NCBI RefSeq assembly: GCF_026127265.1
Contig: NZ_WWFG01000001.1
Span: forward strand, 1,742,501-1,806,500
Source: Nostoc sp. KVJ3
Lineage (GTDB): Bacteria; Cyanobacteriota; Cyanobacteriia; Cyanobacteriales; Nostocaceae
Direction: 5' to 3'
Length of the DNA stretch: 64,000 bases
Position 1 is the first letter of the stretch; each line of letters begins with the position of its first letter. Made by a program: the position numbers and the translations under genes. Below, piece after piece: positions 25,734 through 33,842 of this stretch. The notes beneath the pieces were generated by a model that was not told where the DNA came from, ran no database searches, and saw only the letters and a program-made list of their open reading frames with translations.

Positions 25734-27422
25734 ATGGTAGTTCTGTATGCACTTTCAGATTTCATCGACTGTAATTTTGCTGTCAGTGATTTATCTATAA
25801 GTTATTGGTACGAGGGGCGTTGTCTTCAAACTGGCGATCGCTTAAAGTTACCCCGCACCTCAATGTCTGAAGCGATCGCTCACGCACTAATGCAACAACT
25901 TGCTAACAATGACTATTATTCTCGTGAAGGCAAGATGTACGGAATACTATTGGTTGAACTACCTAATGGCGAACAAAAAGTACTAAAAGCCTTTTCCGGT
26001 CTTTTGAATGGTTGTAGTGTAGTTGAGGGTTGGGTAATGCCAATTCCAGGACGAGACGAAGTTGCTTTAAAAGAAACCTGTACTGTAGCACGGTTAGACG
26101 CGATTAAACAGGAAATTCTTAGTCTAAAGCAACTAACTGAACGTCAGCAGTATCAAACTTTGTCTGATGAATTTGAGCAACAGTTACAAGCAATGAGCGA
26201 TCGCCATCGCCGTTGTAAACAGCAACGACAGGAAAAACGTCAACAAATCTGCAATACACTCCCTCCAGAAACACTCAGTATTGCCCTTGAAGAACTTGAC
26301 GAAGAGAGTCGTCAGCAGGGAATTGAGCGACGACAACTTAAACGTCAACAAAATGAGGTATTACAGCCTCTCCAGGAGTTAATTGCAGCAACGGATGCGC
26401 GAATTAGTGAACTGAAACAACAGCGTAAAGCTTTATCCCGTCAATTACAAGCTCAGATGCACGCTACCTACAGCCTGACTAATTTTTCTGGGCGATCGCG
26501 ATCGTTACAGCAATTGATGCCAGGAGGTTTACCCACTGGTACTGGAGACTGTTGTGCTCCAAAATTACTGCATTATGCAGCAACACATAATTTAAAACCG
26601 CTAGCAATGGCAGAATTTTGGTGGGGTGCGTCTTCAGTAAATCAGGATAAAATTCAGGGAGAATTTTATGGTGCATGTATTGAAAGATGTCAGCCATTAA
26701 TGGGGTTTTTGCTCTCAGGCTTGAAACCTATATCAATCCCTAATAGGAATAGGAATTTTCACACAACTACCTCACTGTTCACCACCAAAGCAGAGATCCC
26801 CATTCTTTATGAAGACGAATGGCTGATTGCAGTAAACAAACCTGCTGCACTACTTTCAGTACCTGGCCGTTATCGCGATCGCCAAGATAGTGTCTTGAGT
26901 CGCTTACGTCATCTGTTACCGGATGGGATGATGCTTGCATCTGTGCATCGTCTAGATCAAGAAACTTCTGGGATTTTGTTGTTAGCACGCGATCGGCAAA
27001 CTCATCGACAACTCAGCCAACAATTTCAGCAACACCAGGTTTACAAGCTTTATGAAGCCCTACTTTCCGGTGCTGTAACAGTTGACCAAGGTACAATTGA
27101 ATTGCCATTGTGGGGAGATCCTGAAAATCGCCCTTATCAAAAAGTTGATTGGCAGCGCGGTAAATCCAGCTTGACACAATTCCAGGTAATAGCAAGGGAA
27201 CAAGATTACACTCGCGTAGAATTTACGCCACTAACAGGACGTACCCATCAATTGAGGGTTCATGCGGCTGATGGGCGAGGACTGGGGGTAACTATTTTAG
27301 GCGATCGCCTTTATGGATGCGATGCAGTTACCAGTCGGTTACATTTGCACGCTAGGGAACTTCGCTTCGAGCATCCGCAGTTAGAAAAAACTCTTCATTT
27401 GCAAGCGATTACGCCTTTTTAA
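25734..27422 (+). CDS. RluA-family 23S rRNA/tRNA pseudouridine synthase, long form
   Basis: Residues from about 410 of the open frame form the RluA core: PILYEDEWLIAVNKPAALLSVP, then HRLDQETSGILLLARD with the catalytic Asp, the YEALLSGAV strand, and GRTHQLRVHAA. An N-terminal extension of ~350 residues contains a WYEGRCLQTGDRLKLP opening and a long Gln/Arg-rich coiled coil (about 185-300). This architecture is known in a long RluA subgroup. The start is uncertain: the frame opens at TTG 25554 in the 21-bp repeats, with ATG at 25644 and 25734. I chose 25734 because the leader before it is repeat-derived. It looks unrelated to the sulfur genes around it. Confidence 0.82.
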   Translation: MVVLYALSDFIDCNFAVSDLSISYWYEGRCLQTGDRLKLPRTSMSEAIAHALMQQLANNDYYSREGKMYGILLVELPNGEQKVLKAFSGLLNGCSVVEGWVMPIPGRDEVALKETCTVARLDAIKQEILSLKQLTERQQYQTLSDEFEQQLQAMSDRHRRCKQQRQEKRQQICNTLPPETLSIALEELDEESRQQGIERRQLKRQQNEVLQPLQELIAATDARISELKQQRKALSRQLQAQMHATYSLTNFSGRSRSLQQLMPGGLPTGTGDCCAPKLLHYAATHNLKPLAMAEFWWGASSVNQDKIQGEFYGACIERCQPLMGFLLSGLKPISIPNRNRNFHTTTSLFTTKAEIPILYEDEWLIAVNKPAALLSVPGRYRDRQDSVLSRLRHLLPDGMMLASVHRLDQETSGILLLARDRQTHRQLSQQFQQHQVYKLYEALLSGAVTVDQGTIELPLWGDPENRPYQKVDWQRGKSSLTQFQVIAREQDYTRVEFTPLTGRTHQLRVHAADGRGLGVTILGDRLYGCDAVTSRLHLHARELRFEHPQLEKTLHLQAITPF

Positions 27423-27729
27423 CGGTATTTCAAAGAATCAAAGTGTAGCTTTGTCTTTCCTAACAGCTAGCCTATTGCTTTTTCAATTTATATGTGATAA
27501 TTTTTGCTTGTAGTTAATTCAACGGTTATCCGACCGATTTACCGTATTTATGGGAGCCAATATCAGAGTTAAAAGACTTCCTAGTAAAAAAAATATTGTG
27601 AGATTACCTAACAAGATTGGATGATTTATTCCTTGAAAATCCCTAGTGAGCGATAAGAACGAGAGTGCTGGAGTTTAAATTTAGACTCTCATTCTTATCT
27701 TTTCTTAAATCAAAGGAGTAATAAAAAAG
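27423..27729. other. Intergenic region upstream of the first ssuA-like gene
   Basis: This 307-bp spacer has no open frame. It contains the long hairpin at 27652-27699 and an AAAGGAG ribosome site at 27712-27718, which supports the TTG start of the next gene. Confidence 0.5.
27652..27699 (+). promoter_or_regulatory. Leader hairpin before ssuA-like gene
   Basis: Arms GATAAGAACGAGAGT and ACTCTCATTCTTATC pair with one mismatch (15-base stem, 18-base loop) and end 12 bases before the AAAGGAG ribosome site. They could terminate upstream transcripts or control translation of the lipoprotein gene. This is inferred from structure alone. Confidence 0.45.
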
Positions 27730-28782
27730 TTGTTGAATCAGTTCAAAAAGTTCTTATTTTTATTGCCACAACACTCAATCAATTCTCTTAATGCTTTATT
27801 GGTTGGCACTTTCTGGCTAGGTTTAGCTATTTCTGGCTGCGCTCCAAGTAACTCTGCAAATACTAATACCACTGCCAAAACTGTTAGTAACCAGACTCAA
27901 GAGAAAACCAGCTTGATTCGCCTGGGATACCAAAAAGGAGGTGTAGTACCAATTGCCCGTCAACGAGGAGAGTTAGAAAAGAGGCTGGCGGCTGAGAATA
28001 TTAAAGTTGAATGGGCTGGCCCTTTTGACAGATGTGCTACCTTACTCCAGGCAATTAGCGCTAATCAAGCTGATATAGGCGGGTGTGGAGACATCCCAGG
28101 GTTGTCAGCGATCGCCGCCGGTCAGGAGCTTTGCATTGGTGCTGTCCAGCGTCCCAGACCGGAATCATTGGCCAGTGCGATCGTAGTCCGTGGCGATTCT
28201 CCCATCCGTAAACCTGCTGACCTTATAGGTAAAAAAGTTGCAGTCAATCAGGCTGGTGCAGGTGAGTATCTGTTATTAAAAGTATTGGAAAAAGAGAAGA
28301 TTCCTAAAGAAAAAGTTCAGCGTGTCTTTTTAGCTCCAACTGATGCTGCACCCGCCCTCTACCAAGGAACTGTAGACGCTTGGGCAGTTTGGGAACCTTA
28401 TGTTTCAATTGCCGAACTAGAGCATGGCGCGAGGAGAATCACTACAACCCATCCAGCCCCTACCTACGGTGTAATGCTTGTCCGTAATGAGGCTGCGGCT
28501 AAATCTTCAGAGGCAGTAAAAGCAGCTTTTAGCGGTTTAACCAAGGAATACGATTGGTTAAATGCAAATACAGCAAAATCAGCAGAATTTCTAGTTAAGG
28601 ACATCAAAATTTCCCCAGCCGTAGCCAAGCGGGTAACTGAGAATCAAGGGCCACAGCTACTTGTCACACCGAATGCTGATGATGTTGCCAAAATTCAGAA
28701 GACTGCTGACTGGATGCTAGAGCAAAAGATTCTACCGAAAAAGGTGGATGTTGCTGCAACTATCTGCCCCACGGCTAAGTAG
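27730..28782 (+). CDS. SsuA-like sulfonate ABC transporter substrate-binding lipoprotein (copy 1)
   Basis: The 350-residue protein has a TTG start (AAAGGAG 11 bases upstream). It begins with a hydrophobic leader ending in the lipobox AISGC (Cys about 37). The mature part is an NMT1/SsuA periplasmic-binding fold: IRLGYQKGG, LLQAISANQADIGGCGDIP, GKKVAVNQAGAGEYLLLK and YQGTVDAWAVWEPYV. This family binds aliphatic sulfonates, sulfate esters or nitrate-like anions. It precedes the SsuD-like monooxygenase. No SsuB or SsuC is found in the window, so uptake must use transporter parts encoded elsewhere. Confidence 0.87.
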   Translation: MLNQFKKFLFLLPQHSINSLNALLVGTFWLGLAISGCAPSNSANTNTTAKTVSNQTQEKTSLIRLGYQKGGVVPIARQRGELEKRLAAENIKVEWAGPFDRCATLLQAISANQADIGGCGDIPGLSAIAAGQELCIGAVQRPRPESLASAIVVRGDSPIRKPADLIGKKVAVNQAGAGEYLLLKVLEKEKIPKEKVQRVFLAPTDAAPALYQGTVDAWAVWEPYVSIAELEHGARRITTTHPAPTYGVMLVRNEAAAKSSEAVKAAFSGLTKEYDWLNANTAKSAEFLVKDIKISPAVAKRVTENQGPQLLVTPNADDVAKIQKTADWMLEQKILPKKVDVAATICPTAK

Positions 28783-28785
28783 GAA

Positions 28786-28882
28786 GGGGGCAGGGGGGCA
28801 GAGGGAGCAGGGGGGCAGAGGGAGCAGGGGGGCAGAGGGAGCAGGGGGGCAGAGGGAGCAGGGGGAGCAGGGGGAGCAGGGG
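28786..28882 (+). repeat. G-rich minisatellite, 17-bp units
   Basis: Units GGGAGCAGGGGGGCAGA repeat at 28803, 28820 and 28837, then degenerate into 9-base GGGGGAGCA units. They begin right after the ssuA-like stop. The sequence is the same type as the coding minisatellite at 37961-38090 (other strand). G runs could form quadruplexes. Confidence 0.85.
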
Positions 28883-28954
28883 AAGAAAGAATAACTAAAT
28901 TAATTAATGCCCAATTCGCAATTCGCAATTCGCAATTCCCAATGGAGATGTACT

Positions 28955-30076
28955 ATGCCGATTGAATTTATTGGAATGATTGGAACGCGTCAAATATCTG
29001 AGTTAGATAGTCCGACAGTTTCGATTACGGGCGGTTCTATAGATGCCGCTTATGTTCGTAAGTTTGCTAAAGCACATGAGGATGGTGGCTTTGATCGAGT
29101 ATTAGTTGGTTATGGTTCAACTGGCCCCGATGGCTTAACTGTGGCATCATTTGCAGCGGCGGCAACAGAACGGTTGAAGTTTTTAATCGCCCACCGCCCT
29201 GGTTTTGTGGCTCCAACGCTCTTTGCACGTAAGACGGCAACTTTGGATCATTTTACTAATGGTCGCATTGCCGTACACATTATTACAGGTGGCAGTGATG
29301 CCGAACAGCAACGTGATGGTGATTGGCTTGACCATGACACTCGCTATCGCCGTACAGATGAATATCTTGACATTGTGCGCCGAGTATGGGTAAGTAGTAC
29401 TCCCTTCGACTATGAGGGCGAATTCTACCGGGTGAAAGATGCTTATTCAGACGTGAAGCCTCTACAACAACCCCACATACCCCTGTACTTTGGCGGTGCT
29501 TCTGGTGCAGCAGTGCCTGTGGGTGCAAAGCATAGTGATGTGTACGCAATGTGGGGAGAACCTCTTGCGGCGATTAAGGAACGGATACGCGAAGTAAAAG
29601 CCGTAACACCACCAGGGCGATCGCCACGTTTTAGTGTATCTTTGCGGCCAATTTTGGGTGATACTGAAGCCAAAGCTTGGGAACGGGCGCACTCAATTCT
29701 GTCGCGTGTTAAGGAAATTCGGGCGGCAAAAACAGAAAATCAATTGCCGATAACTCCCTACTTTAATTCAGCACGTCCGCAAGCAGTAGGTTCTAGTCGT
29801 TTATTACAGTTTGCCCAAGAAAGCGAAATTTTTGATAAGCGGTTGTGGACTCCAATTGCTGCCGCTACTGGTGCTTATGGTAATACTACCGCCTTGGTTG
29901 GTACGCCGGAGCAAGTAGCAGAATCCCTTGTGGATTACTATGATGCTGGGGTAACTACTCTATTGATTCGGGGCTTTGATCCATTAGAAGATGCGATCGC
30001 TTACGGTCGTGATGTAATTCCCCTAGTCCGGGCAGAGGTGCAACGACGGGAGCGACAAGCAGCTGTTATTGCTTAG
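28955..30076 (+). CDS. ssuD: SsuD-like FMNH2-dependent alkanesulfonate monooxygenase (LLM family)
   Basis: SsuD splits alkanesulfonates into aldehyde and sulfite using FMNH2 and O2. The 373-residue protein starts at ATG 28955 (MPIEFIGMIGTR; GGAG 7 bases upstream), not at the earlier repeat-derived ATG 28907. It is a bacterial luciferase-like TIM barrel: HEDGGFDRVLVGYGS, ERLKFLIAHRPGF, DHFTNGRIAVHIITGGS, YRRTDEYLDI, PHIPLYFGGAS, and the C-terminal GTPEQVAESLVDYYDAG. The length matches SsuD (~380). FMNH2 could come from the flavin reductase-like gene at 33843. Confidence 0.88.
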   Translation: MPIEFIGMIGTRQISELDSPTVSITGGSIDAAYVRKFAKAHEDGGFDRVLVGYGSTGPDGLTVASFAAAATERLKFLIAHRPGFVAPTLFARKTATLDHFTNGRIAVHIITGGSDAEQQRDGDWLDHDTRYRRTDEYLDIVRRVWVSSTPFDYEGEFYRVKDAYSDVKPLQQPHIPLYFGGASGAAVPVGAKHSDVYAMWGEPLAAIKERIREVKAVTPPGRSPRFSVSLRPILGDTEAKAWERAHSILSRVKEIRAAKTENQLPITPYFNSARPQAVGSSRLLQFAQESEIFDKRLWTPIAAATGAYGNTTALVGTPEQVAESLVDYYDAGVTTLLIRGFDPLEDAIAYGRDVIPLVRAEVQRRERQAAVIA

Positions 30077-30249
30077 TACAGCTTTGTATAAAATCTTAGT
30101 GTTTTTAAATGCATAGGAGCTTCGCCTTACCGTAGGGGGTAAGTACGCAGAGTCTTTTCAAGCAATTAGCAATTTAACTAATTGCCATTCCCCACTCAAA
30201 TATCTGAAAACTGCTGTAAATAATTTGAATTTGATTATTTCCAAATTAC

Positions 30250-30459
30250 ATGACTAAAGTATTGATTCTCGATGCCAACCAACAACCGTTGTATCCAGTA
30301 CGCATCAGCCATGCTAGGCTGCTATTGTCACAAGGTAAAGCTACCGTATTCCAACGATATCCCTTTACTATTATTCTCAAGGAGTCTCTGTCTCATCTAA
30401 AACTTGAGCAACTTGGCTTCAAAATTCGCCCTAACATTAAAATAATTCGTAGTTCGTAA
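30250..30459 (+). pseudogene. IscB N-terminal stub (RRXRR/PLMP region)
   Basis: This 69-codon frame matches the start of IscB, the IS200/IS605-encoded RNA-guided nickase ancestor of Cas9: VLILDANQQPLYP, ARLLLSQGKATVFQRYPFTIILK. This is the PLMP motif and the RRXRR arginine-rich bridge region. The match ends near residue 58 and the frame stops in unrelated sequence, so the RuvC, HNH and target domains are gone. No HEARO-type RNA is evident just upstream. It is a dead fragment unless it has been reused as a small RNA-binding protein. Confidence 0.78.
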
Positions 30460-30563
30460 TTAACGTCTTATACCACTTTCTCTCAAACCTAACCCCAACC
30501 CCATCCTTACTAACATTGAACGGCAATAGGACTTAGAGTGTTCCAAAAAATGATCCAAAACCC

Positions 30564-30621
30564 GTCATTGCGAGCGAAGCAATCACAGCCCTTGGGATTG
30601 CTTTGCTTCGCTCGCAATGAC
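30564..30621. repeat. GTCATTGCGAGCGAAGC hairpin repeat, copy 1
   Basis: Arms GTCATTGCGAGCGAAGCAA and TTGCTTCGCTCGCAATGAC enclose about 20 bases. Diverged and longer copies are at 32395-32463 and 49231-49352. It is a dispersed, non-coding stem-loop family. Confidence 0.8.
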
Positions 30622-30650
30622 AATTGGGCGTTTTTTTACTTGGAGTACTC

Positions 30651-30766
30651 TTAGAGGTTGTTTGAACAAGTATTTTGCTGTGACTAAAGTCCCCCAATTT
30701 ATCGGGGGATTTAGGAGGATCTAGAACTTTTGATACCAACAAGAGGACTTTTCAAACATCCTCTTA
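30651..30766. repeat. TTAGAGG MITE, copy 1 (116 bp)
   Basis: Ends TTAGAGGTTGTTTGAA(CAAGT) and ACTTTTCAAACATCCTCTTA are inverted repeats, with TTA on both outer edges. The internal sequence includes a small G/C-rich hairpin. Longer copies are at 34697-35024 and 39516-39898. Confidence 0.75.
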
Positions 30767-30782
30767 TGCAAAACTACACGTG

Positions 30783-30810
30783 GTAGGGGCAATTCATGAA
30801 TTGCCCCTAC
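30783..30810. repeat. 28-bp perfect palindrome, copy 2
   Basis: It is identical over the palindrome to 20778-20805 (arms GTAGGGGCAATTCA/TGAATTGCCCCTAC), with one extra G:C pair outside. Confidence 0.8.
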
Positions 30811-30921
30811 CGGAAAATCAAGGTTTAGGCTATTTTTTGCTGAAGTCCTGATTCAATTACGAATTACGAATTACGAATTACAAATTAGTATTAGTAGCTT
30901 CCCAAAAGGAGCAATTTATAG

Positions 30922-31593
30922 ATGACAAACCACACTATATTGGAACCATTGCCGGAAGACCAATGGTATATTGAGAGCCAGGAACTACGATCCTTTGTAG
31001 CGACAGTGCGGGAAATTAGCAATCGCACTGCTAGCGATCGCCTCCAAACTCTCACTAGATTAGAACCATATTTTCAAGAACTGCTTGCCCAACAGGAATG
31101 GCTACCTGAAAAGTTTGCCCAAATTAATCCCGAAAGCAAGATGGGCGGCGGTATAGGTCAATGGTTGCTTTATCGCGCTAAAGACCGTTCGCTGTCTGTC
31201 TTCAGTTTGGTAATTCCCCCAAGTTCTACGACTCCTGTCCACGACCATTTAGCCTGGGGATTGATTGGTTTATACAAAGGCAATCAAGAAGAAACAGTCT
31301 ATCGCCGTGTAGATAGCGGTGATGCAGAAGGACACGCACAATTACAAGTAACTGAAGTGCGATCGCTTCAACCAGGCGATATCTACCGCCTCTTACCCCC
31401 AGATGGTGATATCCACGCCGTCAAAACTACATCCCAGAACGCATCTGTATCTATCCATATTCTGGGTAATGATACTGGCTGCATTTTGCGTCACCAGTTC
31501 ATCCCAGAATCTCAGAGCGTCAAATCCTTTCGCTCTGGGTATTCCAACGCTCCCTGCAAAGAGGAAGAGGAAAAAGAATATGTCCAGGTATGA
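30922..31593 (+). CDS. Cysteine dioxygenase-family cupin (thiol dioxygenase)
   Basis: This family oxidises cysteine or other small thiols to sulfinates with O2 and Fe(II). The 223-residue protein has the cupin metal set H107-x-H109 (TPVHDHLAWG) and H165 (GDIHAVKTT), plus the GLIGLYKGNQEET strand. Which thiol it uses cannot be read; members act on cysteine or 3-mercaptopropionate. The ribosome site AAAGGAGC lies 11 bases upstream of ATG. Its stop overlaps the start of the aldolase gene by 14 bases, implying translational coupling. Confidence 0.85.
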   Translation: MTNHTILEPLPEDQWYIESQELRSFVATVREISNRTASDRLQTLTRLEPYFQELLAQQEWLPEKFAQINPESKMGGGIGQWLLYRAKDRSLSVFSLVIPPSSTTPVHDHLAWGLIGLYKGNQEETVYRRVDSGDAEGHAQLQVTEVRSLQPGDIYRLLPPDGDIHAVKTTSQNASVSIHILGNDTGCILRHQFIPESQSVKSFRSGYSNAPCKEEEEKEYVQV

Positions 31594-32341
31594 TCGACCA
31601 CAACCCCCGATATTCGAGCGAGTTGAAGACGAACGTCTCCACCGCAAGCAACGCCTAGCCGCAGCTTTTCGCCTATTTGGTAAATTTGGTTTCAGCGAGG
31701 GAATCGCAGGCCATATTACGGCTCGCGATCCAGAGTTTACAGACCATTTTTGGGTCAATCCATTAGGAACATACTTCGGTCATATCCGAGTTTCTGACTT
31801 GCTCTTAGTTAACAGAGAAGGTGAGGTGGTTAAAGGCGATGCTCAGGTGAATCGAGCGGCTTTCGCCATCCATTCTCAGATTCATGAAGCTCGACCTGAT
31901 GTGATCGCAGCGGCTCACGCTCATTCACTTTATGGCAAAGCCTGGTCTAGTTTGGGTCGTCTCCTTGACCCCTTGACTCAAGATTCCTGTGCTTTTTACG
32001 AAGACCATTCACTATTTGACGATTTCACAGGTGTGGTTTTAGAACTTTCTGAAGGTCAACGACTGGCGGAAGCTTTGGGGCCCAAGAAAGCCATAATTTT
32101 ACGTAATCACAGTATTTTAACTGTGGGACATACGGTAGATGAAGCCGCTTTTTGGTACATTAGCTTAGAGCGATCGTGCCAAGCTCAACTACTGGCAGAA
32201 GCTGCTGGTAGACCAACTATTATCAAACACGAAACAGCCCGCTTAACACAAACTCAAGTAGGGTCGCATACAAGTGGATGGTTTGGTTTCCAGCCCCTTT
32301 ACGATAGGATTGTGCGCGAAGAACCTGATTTCCTAAATTAG
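31580..32341 (+). CDS. Class II aldolase/adducin family protein
   Basis: The protein has 253 residues from ATG 31580 (MSRYDRPQPPIFERV); the frame extends upstream but that part is antisense-like overlap with the dioxygenase gene. It has the aldolase II zinc set H113-x-H115 (AAAHAHSLYGK) and H177 (ILRNHSILT), and the GIAGHITARDPEF and WVNPLG motifs. Family members cleave or epimerise sugar phosphates. In this cluster it may process the carbon part of a sulfonate. The overlap with the thiol dioxygenase suggests a linked job; substrate unknown. Confidence 0.85.
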   Translation: MSRYDRPQPPIFERVEDERLHRKQRLAAAFRLFGKFGFSEGIAGHITARDPEFTDHFWVNPLGTYFGHIRVSDLLLVNREGEVVKGDAQVNRAAFAIHSQIHEARPDVIAAAHAHSLYGKAWSSLGRLLDPLTQDSCAFYEDHSLFDDFTGVVLELSEGQRLAEALGPKKAIILRNHSILTVGHTVDEAAFWYISLERSCQAQLLAEAAGRPTIIKHETARLTQTQVGSHTSGWFGFQPLYDRIVREEPDFLN

Positions 32342-32394
32342 TGTTGTGTTTTTTGAAACAAAGATAAGTACTTGGACAGAATTAATTACACAAT

Positions 32395-32463
32395 GTCATT
32401 GCGAATGAAGCAATTCGCTTGCGGTTGGATTGCAACTCTTGGAGACGCTCCGCTCGCAATGAC
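32395..32463. repeat. GTCATTGCGA hairpin repeat, copy 2
   Basis: The arms begin GTCATTGCGAATGAAGC and end with CTCGCAATGAC, a diverged copy of the element at 30564-30621. Confidence 0.7.
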
Positions 32464-32493
32464 TGTAAATATTTTTGTGCAACTACTTAATAG

Positions 32494-32537
32494 GCGGGAA
32501 AGGATCAATTTCCCGCACTTACCGGGCTTTTTTTATG
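32494..32537 (+). promoter_or_regulatory. Overlapping hairpins before second ssuA-like gene
   Basis: Stem 1 pairs GCGGGAAA (32494-32501) with TTTCCCGC (32509-32516). The CCCG in its right arm can instead pair with the CGGG at 32523-32526, directly before a run of Ts. The two folds exclude each other, as in attenuators. The arrangement may equally be the terminator of the aldolase transcript. The next gene starts about 90 bases later. Confidence 0.4.
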
Positions 32538-32623
32538 TCAAACTTCCCTAAATTTTTTCATACAACGGTAAACCTATAAGTTTATAGTATTTATTGTATA
32601 GTTCAGAGAAATAAATCATTTTG

Positions 32624-33742
32624 ATGATTAACCTAATCTTTCGCCGTTTGATTGCCAAGTGGATATCGTTGATAAAATTCAGGAATATCCCTTTTAACAA
32701 CCAACACAAATTATTCTCTTCTTCTGTTTTGCCAATTTCTGGGGCTTTTGTGACAGGACTTTATTTGAGCGTGCTATTTGCTGCCTGTTCATCGCCATCG
32801 ACTGTTAATTCTTCTAATCCTAGTGCTGCGCCTCAAGGTAATTCTGCTTCTGGCAAAGCCACAGTAGTAAGATTTGGCTATCAAAAATCGAATATTTTGC
32901 TGAGAAACAAAGGTGTCTTAGAAAAGCGTTTGTCACCAGATGGTATATCTGTAGAATGGATAGAATTTCCGGCGGGGCCACAATTACTAGAAGCTATGAA
33001 TGTGGGGAGTATTGACTTCGGACATGTAGGAGAATCACCGCCAGTATTTGCCCAAGCTGCGGGAGCATCATTAACTTATGTGGCTGGTATTGTTTCTAGT
33101 CCTGCTGGTTCAGCAATTCTTGTTCCTCAGAATTCTTCAATTCAAAAACTTACTGACTTGAAAGGCAAAAAAGTTGCTTTTCAAAAAGGATCTAGTGCCC
33201 ACTTATTGTTAGTCCAAGCTTTAGAGAAAGCAGGATTAAAATATACAGATATTGAACCTAAATATTTACCACCTGCTGATGCTCGTGCTGCATTTGTTAA
33301 GGGTAGTGTAGATGCGTGGGTGATTTGGGATCCTTTCTATGCATCGGCTCAAGAAGGAACTAAAGCCAGAGTTCTGATTGATGGAACAGGAATTAATAAA
33401 CAGGGAGGATATTATTTGACGACGCGCAAATTTGTTAATGAAAATCCCCAAACGGTGAAGGCAGTTTTAGAAGAAATTCAAAATCTTGAAGAATGGTCTA
33501 AAAAGCATCGAGAAGAGGTAGCACAAACTCTATCATCTGTGCTAGCAATCGACATAGCAACAATGAGAAAAGCTACGAATAGGCGAAATTTTGGAATTGT
33601 GCCAATTGATGATAATCTGATTAATTTGCAACAAAAGGTTGCTGATACATATTATGAGTTAAAGCTAATTCCAAAAAAAGTTAATGTCAGAGATGGAGTG
33701 CTAACAAAAGAGCAATATGCTGCATTTTCACCAAAGGTTTAG
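32624..33742 (+). CDS. SsuA-like sulfonate-binding lipoprotein (copy 2)
   Basis: The 372-residue protein starts at ATG 32624 (a TTG at 32621 is also in frame). It has a long basic N-terminus, then a hydrophobic leader ending in the lipobox LFAAC. The mature fold is that of aliphatic sulfonate-binding proteins: VVRFGYQKSNILLRNKG, PAGPQLLEAMNVGSIDFG, ESPPVFAQAAGASLTYVA, GKKVAFQKGSSAHLLLV and GSVDAWVIWDPFYA. It is closer to typical SsuA than the copy at 27730. As with that copy, no permease or ATPase gene accompanies it in the window. Confidence 0.9.
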   Translation: MINLIFRRLIAKWISLIKFRNIPFNNQHKLFSSSVLPISGAFVTGLYLSVLFAACSSPSTVNSSNPSAAPQGNSASGKATVVRFGYQKSNILLRNKGVLEKRLSPDGISVEWIEFPAGPQLLEAMNVGSIDFGHVGESPPVFAQAAGASLTYVAGIVSSPAGSAILVPQNSSIQKLTDLKGKKVAFQKGSSAHLLLVQALEKAGLKYTDIEPKYLPPADARAAFVKGSVDAWVIWDPFYASAQEGTKARVLIDGTGINKQGGYYLTTRKFVNENPQTVKAVLEEIQNLEEWSKKHREEVAQTLSSVLAIDIATMRKATNRRNFGIVPIDDNLINLQQKVADTYYELKLIPKKVNVRDGVLTKEQYAAFSPKV

Positions 33743-33842
33743 ACCAGAATTATAAATCGGCTGTAGGGGCATAGCGATGTGTAGACGTATGCCTCTACAA
33801 ATGGAATTGGTAATAAAACATCTGAAAATCTTGGAGTTGATT

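Larger units (their letters stand above)
30460..30921. other. Repeat-filled intergenic region
   Basis: This 462-bp region contains three different repeat elements: a hairpin at 30564-30621, a TTAGAGG MITE at 30651-30766 and the 28-bp palindrome at 30783-30810. The ribosome site AAAGGAGC at 30905 belongs to the next gene. No open frame is supported. Confidence 0.55.

Noticed and set aside
30077..30249. HEARO/omega-RNA expected upstream of the iscB stub
   Set aside because: No series of hairpins or GACATCC-type start was found; only short inverted segments.
31403..31579. Upstream extension of the aldolase gene
   Set aside because: It overlaps the dioxygenase coding sequence by 190 bases and encodes non-family sequence; ATG 31580 fits the family start.
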